A stretch of 64,000 bases of DNA from CATOSP01 sp965237775 (lineage in GTDB: Bacteria; Chloroflexota; Dehalococcoidia; Lucifugimonadales; UBA3495): NCBI GenBank assembly GCA_965237775.1, contig OZ250155.1:1-64000 (forward strand), in the 5' to 3' direction. The translations under genes and the position numbers were made by a program. The notes below the pieces were generated by a model. It was not told the DNA's origin. It made no database searches and worked only from the letters and a program-made list of their open reading frames with translations. Positions 58,509 to 64,000 of the stretch are shown here, in pieces (position 1 is the stretch's first letter; every line of letters starts with the position of its first letter).

Positions 58509-59446
58509 TAGGTCACTCTGAAGTAAGCGGCATCGTTGTGCTCAACAAAATTCCCATATCGTTGGGCTACCCCCTGGCTCACCAGTTCCTCGACCTCCAT
58601 CAAGACCCAGGGGACTCCGGCATCCCCGTTGTTGACCCCAATCGTAGGCAGGTAAATCGAAACCTTGTCTCCAGGTTCAATGACCCAATCAACTATGCGG
58701 AACCGTCCTTCCCAGAGGTCGAACTTTCGTTGCTCCAGGATCGACACTCCTACCGTCCCGAGCGCCACGAGGTCAATAACATCATTCTCCTTGGTTACTA
58801 AATCCCTCACACCATAGGCAGACTGGGAATTCGAGTCTTCAGAGGTGACGCGGACCGGCCAATTCGCGCTAACCGATGGGTTGTCATCTCCAACAACGGT
58901 GATCCTGTTTCTGGGGTCAACCTTCGGCTGGATCCCGAAGGGAATGCCGATGTCGTTCTCGGTAATGGTCACTGCCGCAGTGCGGTCGGTGTGGCCTCGC
59001 GGTTGTACGAATAGTTTTTTCTGAATGCCGTTGTTATTAGCGCCGTTGTGCCCGACCCACCAGGTCCAGTCTGGCAAGAAGCGGTGGACGATTTCATTGG
59101 TCAAGTTCGCTAGTGTGTCGAAACCGGGGCTGAACCTCTCTGGGTGGGTCAAATCATGGTCGACTACTCCACCGCTGTCAGTGTCTACCTCGCCCCAATG
59201 GATGAACCAATAGCCCTTGAGGGCATCGGTGTATTTTGTGCCCTCGGTCGAATAGAAGGGGAGAGTCCCTTTCCATGATGCTCCGTGAGATAGGTCAACT
59301 ACTCTCGGGTATATGTTGAAACTGCCCGGAGCTTCAACCTGTATTCTGGGGCGGTCTATGAATCCACCAAAAACCTTCCTGATTCCGTCAACCGTGATGA
59401 TAAGTTCGCATTCACGTCCTGTACGGATGAGATTGCGAAGAGACAC
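58508..59446 (-). CDS. Phage tail-tip/baseplate-like protein
   Basis: 312 residues from a GTG; the frame is open upstream and EASFRVNDA before the GTG looks coding, so the true start may be earlier. Features: ECELIITVDGIRKVFGGFID, PRVVDLSHGASWKGTLPF and DFDTLANLTNEIVHRFLP-like segments (SPGFDTLANLTNEIVHRF), and WVIEPGDKVSIYLPTIGV near the end. This pattern fits minor tail proteins of siphophages encoded after the tape measure. It overlaps the next gene by one base. Confidence 0.6.
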   Translation of the reverse strand: MSLRNLIRTGRECELIITVDGIRKVFGGFIDRPRIQVEAPGSFNIYPRVVDLSHGASWKGTLPFYSTEGTKYTDALKGYWFIHWGEVDTDSGGVVDHDLTHPERFSPGFDTLANLTNEIVHRFLPDWTWWVGHNGANNNGIQKKLFVQPRGHTDRTAAVTITENDIGIPFGIQPKVDPRNRITVVGDDNPSVSANWPVRVTSEDSNSQSAYGVRDLVTKENDVIDLVALGTVGVSILEQRKFDLWEGRFRIVDWVIEPGDKVSIYLPTIGVNNGDAGVPWVLMEVEELVSQGVAQRYGNFVEHNDAAYFRVT

Positions 59447-59507
59447 GGAAGCATCATTTACCCTGAAGCTGGCCTCGCCAGACCCGAGCCTTCGGCGAAG
59501 ACGTATA

Positions 59508-59576
59508 TCACTGGTTGTTCTCCACCGTCTGCCAGGCGGCGCCGTTGTGGACCCTCACCAACGTCGTCACAGCCAT
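59508..59576 (-). CDS. Very small ORF coupled to the tape-measure gene
   Basis: 22 residues (MAVTTLVRVHNGAAWQTVEN, then NQ) starting within the tape-measure stop (TAATG). It either is a microprotein or is the true N-terminus of the following tail gene with a frameshift between 59465 and 59510. Confidence 0.4.
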   Translation of the reverse strand: MAVTTLVRVHNGAAWQTVENNQ

Positions 59577-61255
59577 TAGCGCACCCCGTCCATCGAGCTA
59601 CGGACTCGGTTGGCGATGGAGTCTATGTCTGACTCGTCACGAATCACCAGGCCGTGGAAGTGGTTGACCACAGTAATGCTTCTCCCTCCGGTGAGTGGGT
59701 TGCTCCCTGCCCCCAGCGGGATGATGGCCTCGTTGGGCATCACCGACACCAACCCGGCGCCCCGGGTAATCGCCCCCTGGTGGGCCGTGGGGATCTGGGT
59801 GGTCTGAGCGGCCCTTACCGGCTCGCCGGAGGCGATGGTTGGTATCTCCCCGATGTTCACGCCGGGTATCGCATTCATCGCGCCAATCAGTTTGTTAATC
59901 AACCCGATGATGGGGTTGATGAAAAAGGCGGCTGTGTCCTTCACCTTGCCCCACAGTTCGCCCCAACCCCCGGCCATGTTCTTCAGGGCCAGCAGTATCC
60001 AACCGGCGGGGCCGAGGAACAGCAGCAACTTATCGAAGTTGGCCGCGATGAAGCCCACCACCGCGCTGAAGACCGTGCTGATGACGTTCCACACCGTCTC
60101 CCAATTGGTGAGCAACAGCCCGAGGACCACGATCAGGATGCCAATACCAGAAGCCACCAAGACACCGCGTAGACTCACGGCCAGAAGCCGTGACGTAATC
60201 GCGGCTACCCTCTGTGACTTCGCAAGGGCCGTCAGACCCTGGACCGCGAGGCCCGCCCCCTGGACCAAGGCCCCAAGGCCGCTGGCGACAGGACCTGCGG
60301 CTAGGGCAAGGCCGAGCATTAGGATGGTTGCGGTCTTGAGCGGTCCGGGCAGGGCGTTGAACGCGCCCAGCATGGTCTCCAGGGCCGGTATCAGCGTCCT
60401 CAGCAAGTTGTCGGTGGTGTTGGATAGCTCCGCCTGCATCTGCTGAAGCCTCTCCGCCTCGTTCAGAGTCGCCAGGTCTGCCTCCGCCAACTTCTGACTA
60501 CCTTCTTCCAGCACGGCGTTCAACACGATCTGAGACCGGGTGGCCTGGTCCATTTCTGCCGTGGCGACCCCCATCGTCTCGGCGTACTTGGCGAACAACT
60601 GCTCACTACGGATGGTGAAACCAGAACTAATCAGCGTCTCGGCGGAACCTTGGGCAATCGCTTGCGTCATCCTCTGGAAAGACTCGTCCACGGCGCCGCC
60701 CAACTCCCGGGCTTGGAGCCGGGCCAACTGCCACAACTGCGTCATCTGGCCCATGTCCTTGCCAACACCCAGCGCCAACGACCGCGTGGTAGCGGCTTGG
60801 AGCGCGGTGTCGTCGATAATGCCGCCGGTAGCGTCGCGGATGGCCTTCATCATCTGGTCGGCGCTCAAGCCCACGTTGTCCGCGGTGCGGCGGAACTGGC
60901 TTTCCACCTGCAAGCTGGTGGCGATGTCGTTGAACTTGGCGAACGCCAACCCAGCCGCAGCCAGGGGAATCGTGACGCCGGTGGTGAGGGACTGGCCCGC
61001 CTGGGACATGGAACGGCCCGCAGTCCTCATGGACTGGCCCGCACTCTTCATCCCATCGGTGAGGGACCGCCGTATTCTCTGGCCCGCGGTCTCGGCGGCG
61101 CGGCCAGTGTCCTCGACCTGCCGCTCCGTCGATTCCAGGTCCCGGTTGAGCTGCTGTGTGGCGCGCTGGACCAACCGCTGCGCCTGCTGGAAGGCGCGGC
61201 TGATCTCATCCTTCCCCTCGATGGGGATTTCGAGTGCGAATTGGCGGCTGGTCAT
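59576..61255 (-). CDS. Phage tail tape measure protein
   Basis: 559 residues. N-terminal coiled coil (ISRAFQQAQRLVQRATQQLN, later RSMSQAGQSLTTGVTIPLAA), then long Ala/Gln-rich helices. Membrane-like helices lie in the second half (VLVASGIGILIVVLGLLLTN, FSAVVGFIAANFDKLLLFLG, IINPIIGLINKLI-like AFFINPIIGLINKLIGAMNA). The C-terminal segment holds MPNEAIIPLGAGSNPLTGGR. It sets tail length and delivers DNA in long-tailed phages. It is short for the family, so the tail should be short. It follows the chaperone genes, the usual order. Confidence 0.93.
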   Translation of the reverse strand: MTSRQFALEIPIEGKDEISRAFQQAQRLVQRATQQLNRDLESTERQVEDTGRAAETAGQRIRRSLTDGMKSAGQSMRTAGRSMSQAGQSLTTGVTIPLAAAGLAFAKFNDIATSLQVESQFRRTADNVGLSADQMMKAIRDATGGIIDDTALQAATTRSLALGVGKDMGQMTQLWQLARLQARELGGAVDESFQRMTQAIAQGSAETLISSGFTIRSEQLFAKYAETMGVATAEMDQATRSQIVLNAVLEEGSQKLAEADLATLNEAERLQQMQAELSNTTDNLLRTLIPALETMLGAFNALPGPLKTATILMLGLALAAGPVASGLGALVQGAGLAVQGLTALAKSQRVAAITSRLLAVSLRGVLVASGIGILIVVLGLLLTNWETVWNVISTVFSAVVGFIAANFDKLLLFLGPAGWILLALKNMAGGWGELWGKVKDTAAFFINPIIGLINKLIGAMNAIPGVNIGEIPTIASGEPVRAAQTTQIPTAHQGAITRGAGLVSVMPNEAIIPLGAGSNPLTGGRSITVVNHFHGLVIRDESDIDSIANRVRSSMDGVR

Positions 61256-61557
61256 CGGTTACGCCTTAGCCTCTGGTACTGGCGCTCCGTCTCCTCGTGC
61301 TGGTACTCCAGTGCGTCCAGCAGAGCTTTACGCTGGAGCGGTGTCATCTCCGCCTGCGTCCTCGCGGGCGGTATCCCGGCCTGAGACATCAGAAGCATCC
61401 TCATGCCCGCCGTTCTGACCAACTCGCCCCATTCCCGCACCGTCTCGAAACGTGTCCTCTTGGTCCAGGATGCCGCTGATCCGTTGCACCACCCGGGCCA
61501 GGGCTTCCACCCAGGCGGCGGGCATCTGTCCCGCTTGCTCGTAGGTGCATTCCTCAC
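61252..61557 (-). CDS. Tail assembly chaperone, frameshift extension (gpT-like)
   Basis: About 101 codons open in the frame after 61557; the meaningful part begins near ETVREWGELVRTAGMRMLLM. It has no proper start of its own and overlaps the upstream chaperone frame by ~230 bases, so it is made by frameshifting, as with lambda G/GT. It ends four bases into the tape-measure start (ATGA overlap). Confidence 0.75.
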   Translation of the reverse strand: MRNAPTSKRDRCPPPGWKPWPGWCNGSAASWTKRTRFETVREWGELVRTAGMRMLLMSQAGIPPARTQAEMTPLQRKALLDALEYQHEETERQYQRLRRNR

Positions 61558-61831
61558 CTGAGTGGGAAAGGCCGAATTGGACCGTAATCACACGGGCCTG
61601 GTGCTGCTTCTCCAGCAACAGTGATATGTCCTCAACCACGGGCGTCGCATTGACCGCCGCGCCCTCGACCTGCAAGTCGGCGCGGATGCCCTGAAGTTTC
61701 ATCTGCTCCACCCGGCCAGCTTCGGCGCTGCTGAGCGGCCTGACCAACACGTCCTTCGGACCGTTGTGGGCCGAAAGGTCAACGGGCTCCAGGTGGTTAA
61801 TGCCGTTCAACAGCGCTTCCAGTTGTCCCAT
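61328..61831 (-). CDS. Tail assembly chaperone (gpG-like)
   Basis: 167 residues: MGQLEALLNGINHLEPVDLS, VLVRPLSSAEAGRVEQMKLQ, and a low-complexity end (GRVGQNGGHEDASDVSGRDT). The better-conserved continuation lies in the other frame. The shift probably occurs near 61445-61465 around GGACACGTTTCGAGACG and moves by +1 (or -2). Confidence 0.8.
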   Translation of the reverse strand: MGQLEALLNGINHLEPVDLSAHNGPKDVLVRPLSSAEAGRVEQMKLQGIRADLQVEGAAVNATPVVEDISLLLEKQHQARVITVQFGLSHSGEECTYEQAGQMPAAWVEALARVVQRISGILDQEDTFRDGAGMGRVGQNGGHEDASDVSGRDTAREDAGGDDTAPA

Positions 61832-62289
61832 TAGATTCGCACTCCTGCGTTTCTGATTGAGCGGACCAGTATCTCCCTGGAGCGTTGCATCGCTTTCTCC
61901 GCGCCCCGGCGGTGGAACCCTATGTTGCGCCGCTCTTTTGCCGTCGAGGGGACCCGGCGGGCGGGTATATTTGCTTTCTTGGCGAACACCGTCTTACCGC
62001 CCACCTGGAACCGGAGGGCCTTGGCGCGGCGGGGACGGATGGTGTGGGCGCGGATCGTACCGCCCTCTGCCACCATGCGGATGTACCGGACGTTGTTCCC
62101 CACCACGCCTTTGAGAGTCGAGGGAGTGAATTTAGCGGTCCACGCGGCCCTGGAGCGGCCTGTGTCCACCGGGTTCTCTTTCTGGACCTGCCGCTTGATC
62201 TCCAGGGTCAGGTCACGCAGGCCCCGCTCTGCACCCCGGCGGATCCGCCGCTCCAGGTATTTAAGGTTGCCTCGTTGTTTGACCGGCAT
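61831..62289 (-). CDS. HK97 gp10-like phage protein (tail completion/head-tail)
   Basis: 152 residues. YLERRIRRGAERGLRDLTLE is followed by the signature VDTGRSRAAWTAKFTPSTL, then NNVRYIRMVAEGGTIRAHTI and RPRRAKALRF. HK97 gp10 family proteins join the tail tube to the head. The stop shares a base with the chaperone start, so the operon is tightly packed. Confidence 0.85.
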   Translation of the reverse strand: MPVKQRGNLKYLERRIRRGAERGLRDLTLEIKRQVQKENPVDTGRSRAAWTAKFTPSTLKGVVGNNVRYIRMVAEGGTIRAHTIRPRRAKALRFQVGGKTVFAKKANIPARRVPSTAKERRNIGFHRRGAEKAMQRSREILVRSIRNAGVRI

Positions 62290-62344
62290 CTAGCCATCCT
62301 CGGGGGTATTGGAGGATCGGGCTCTAGGGGGAACGGCGTCACCG

Positions 62345-63013
62345 TCAGGGAACCGTGATCGTCTCGGTGACATACTCGCTTATGCGCTCGTTCCCCTCGG
62401 AGTCCGTAATCCTCGTGGCGGCTTTCACCGTGAACGGACCGCTTTTGAAGGCCGGAGCGCTACCAGACACCCTCCCATCAACAACGGATGAGGTGGTATG
62501 GGAGTAGACTCGCTGGGAGCCTTCCCGCATTTCATACCTGTACTCTGCGCCGTCTGGCGCGCCGGGCGGTACGTTGAAGGACCAATGTACTCTCTTAGAG
62601 CTCAGTAGACGGAGAGATAGATTCACTGGAGCAGGCAGAAGGGTCGAAAAGGCTTCGGACAGCATGTTGCTCGTGCGTTCCGAGTGATCCTCATCGACCG
62701 AAATTTGGGCCCCCCCCCCCGATCCATCTCCCGAATGCTCCTCTACCGTCACGCCAGACTTCACGGATACCGACGCCACGTAGCTCAGGCCGGGTTTTAA
62801 TCCCTCAACCACCACAGGAGACACCACAGAGTACGTGGTGTTCACCGGAGACCCGTCGAGGGCCACCTGGACCTGGTAGCCATAGCCTTCCGGTAGGGTT
62901 TCTGGACCCTTCCACCCGACGCTAACGGAGTCTTGTCCAGGTGCCAGACCCAAGTCAGATATCTGTACCGGCTGGCCGGTGAAACTCTCACTGGTTAGCA
63001 ATATCGTGTTCAT
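62345..63013 (-). CDS. Fibronectin type III-like phage structural protein
   Basis: 222 residues. Two FnIII-like units: DSVSVGWKGPETLPEGYGYQ with SYVASVSVKSGV, and LLSSKRVHWSFNVPPGAPDG with YEMREGSQRVYS, SGPFTVKAATRITDSEGNER. Such domains decorate tails and capsids. A run of ten C bases at 62709-62719 lies in the Gly-rich linker and could hide a sequencing indel. Confidence 0.7.
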   Translation of the reverse strand: MNTILLTSESFTGQPVQISDLGLAPGQDSVSVGWKGPETLPEGYGYQVQVALDGSPVNTTYSVVSPVVVEGLKPGLSYVASVSVKSGVTVEEHSGDGSGGGAQISVDEDHSERTSNMLSEAFSTLLPAPVNLSLRLLSSKRVHWSFNVPPGAPDGAEYRYEMREGSQRVYSHTTSSVVDGRVSGSAPAFKSGPFTVKAATRITDSEGNERISEYVTETITVP

Positions 63014-63082
63014 CTCTTCTCCCGGTCACGCTCCAGGTAGTTGGAGTCGCTGACCCGCATCTATGCTAGGACCACGGCTGCG

Positions 63083-64000
63083 TTATGATCCGTAGTCCTC
63101 TTCCTCGTCGTCAGACCCCATGTCGTAGTCACCGTCATCGTCGTCACCACCGCCGCCGCTGCCACCGTTGTCCTCTTCCTCGTCGTCACCACCGCCGGAC
63201 TCCTCATCCTCAAGGTCGTCGTCGTTCCCACTCCCGCCGGAGCCGGAGTCATCATCATCGTCTGCTCCTCCGCTAGCATCGCCTCCGGTGTCCTCCTCTT
63301 CGTCGTCACCACCACCACCGCCTCCGGCGTCCTCTTCCTCATCGTCCCCTCCGCCAGCATCGCCTCCGGTGTCCTCCTCTTCGTCATCCCCGCCGCCGGA
63401 GTCGTCATCGCCGGAGTCGTCGTCATCGTCGTCGTCGTACCCGTGACCGCCTCCCGAGCCAAAACTGGAGGAATCGCTGCTGGAGGAACTGCTGCTGGAA
63501 GAGCCTCCTCCGGCATCTTCCTCATCTTCGGTCTGGCCTCCAATGGTGCCCTCACCGGCTCCCCCGGAGCTGTCACCCGGAGGGTCAGCGGGGGTGGATC
63601 CGAACTCTCCCATCTCCTCCTGTAGCTGTTCCTCCATGCTGACTTGGGGGATGGCTTCCGGTTCCGGTTCCGGTTCGGGTTCGGGTTCGGGTTCGGGCGG
63701 TGGCGGGGGGTCATCATCACCGTTACCAGAGGGGGTCGCGGTGGTTCCTTCTCCAGGGGGGGTCGCGGTGGGTATATCGGGCGTCTCGGGGCCATTCGGT
63801 GGCTGGCCTTGCCCATCATCGTCGTCATCGTGAAACCCAGGGGTCTGTGGTGTCACCACCACGGCTCCCTGCGGTTGCTGCGCCACGGCTGCCGGAGGTA
63901 AAACTGGGGGCGTCACGACCGCCGGCTTAACCCCTACGTCCCCTTGAATGGACGCGAGAACCTCGACTTGTACATCAAGCTCCGCCGCAGTTTTGACCAC
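63083..64000 (-). CDS. Extremely acidic, repeat-rich phage-region protein (5' end beyond window)
   Basis: 305 codons remain. The first third is hydrophobic/Pro-rich (VEVLASIQGDVGVKPAVVTP), then comes (EP)n and PPPPP, and a poly-Asp/Glu/Gly/Ser tail built of units like GGGDDEEEDTGGDA. Calcium binding or surface display is possible for such sequence. Composition alone gives no family. The apparent GTG start at the window edge is not a real start. Confidence 0.55.
   Translation of the reverse strand: MVKTAAELDVQVEVLASIQGDVGVKPAVVTPPVLPPAAVAQQPQGAVVVTPQTPGFHDDDDDGQGQPPNGPETPDIPTATPPGEGTTATPSGNGDDDPPPPPEPEPEPEPEPEPEAIPQVSMEEQLQEEMGEFGSTPADPPGDSSGGAGEGTIGGQTEDEEDAGGGSSSSSSSSSDSSSFGSGGGHGYDDDDDDDSGDDDSGGGDDEEEDTGGDAGGGDDEEEDAGGGGGGDDEEEDTGGDASGGADDDDDSGSGGSGNDDDLEDEESGGGDDEEEDNGGSGGGGDDDDGDYDMGSDDEEEDYGS

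Noticed and set aside
63168..63446. Poly-Ser/Pro plus-strand ORF at the right end
   Set aside because: Antisense of the acidic repeat protein; Ser/Pro runs are simply the reverse complement of Asp/Gly codons.

Overview
The window is GC-rich, bacterial and dominated by mobile DNA. Several secreted proteins are lipoproteins with long Thr-Pro linkers. There is also a beta-propeller/peptide-binding fusion, a UMF1-type transporter and many dispersed repeats. This mix suggests a Chloroflexota genome (Dehalococcoidia/SAR202-like). That placement is an inference from protein style; no phylogenetic marker gene is present.

Layout. (1) 1-9.0 kb is chromosomal: a PQQ-propeller/family-5 solute-binding lipoprotein, a family-6 substrate-binding lipoprotein, an ammonium transporter, a UMF1-type transporter and a small hypothetical gene. 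(2) 9.2-11.3 kb is a scar: an IS110 transposase broken by an amber codon, an IS1380 remnant fused to a truncated lipoprotein gene, and a zinc-ribbon gene. (3) 11.5-18.6 kb is a recombination hub: tRNA-Ser(TGA), three tyrosine recombinases of different types, one large serine recombinase and several att-like sites. Among these sites are two inverted copies of the 3' part of a tRNA-Ile gene. (4) 18.6-33.9 kb holds an orphan antitoxin, IS701, a membrane-anchored helix-turn-helix protein, a frameshifted replication-relaxation-like protein and a retropepsin-like pair. It also holds a duplicated-domain lipoprotein and a defence cluster: a nuclease gene split by IS66, a GmrSD-type DUF262/DUF1524 protein, and a type II methyltransferase/endonuclease pair. 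(5) 34.5-42.4 kb is an IS graveyard: IS1380 split by a nested IS110, then two identical inverted IS1182 copies. (6) 42.4-49.2 kb carries a PLD-like protein, a Cas4-like nuclease, tiny ORFs, a large winged-helix protein, an AlpA-like regulator, an array of hairpins with a period near 27 bases, and hicBA. (7) 49.5-57.5 kb has an ISAs1 element broken by a 108-bp IS701-derived miniature element and a second P4-type integrase beside a copy of the tRNA-Ser 3' end. A 2TM effector-like gene broken by an amber codon, a PIN-domain pair and an XRE-ImmA operon follow. (8) 57.5-64 kb is a minus-strand phage tail module running off the window: acidic protein, fibronectin-like protein, HK97 gp10-like protein, frameshifted tail-assembly chaperones, tape measure and tail-tip proteins.

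How the parts relate. Two P4-type integrases at 12.1-13.3 and 51.2-52.4 kb each lie about 150 bp from a copy of the tRNA-Ser 3' end. Both are accompanied by the same paired GTGGGAATA boxes. A shared block of about 120 bp at 11.5 and 33.8 kb, and a 26-bp near-repeat at 16.6 and 33.9 kb, suggest that the serine-recombinase segment of about 17 kb (16.6-33.9 kb) was acquired as a unit. Defence, toxin-antitoxin and nuclease genes fill these islands, and many are broken by IS elements or in-frame amber codons. TAG is also the commonest normal stop here, so these ambers look like decay rather than recoding.

The most promising under-described items are the hairpin array at 48.35-48.55 kb, the PIN gene overlapping a 245-aa partner, the XRE-ImmA operon with tandem TTGTCA boxes, the HTH-coiled-coil-membrane protein, and the IS1182 copies whose transposase stop codon is supplied by the CTAG target.
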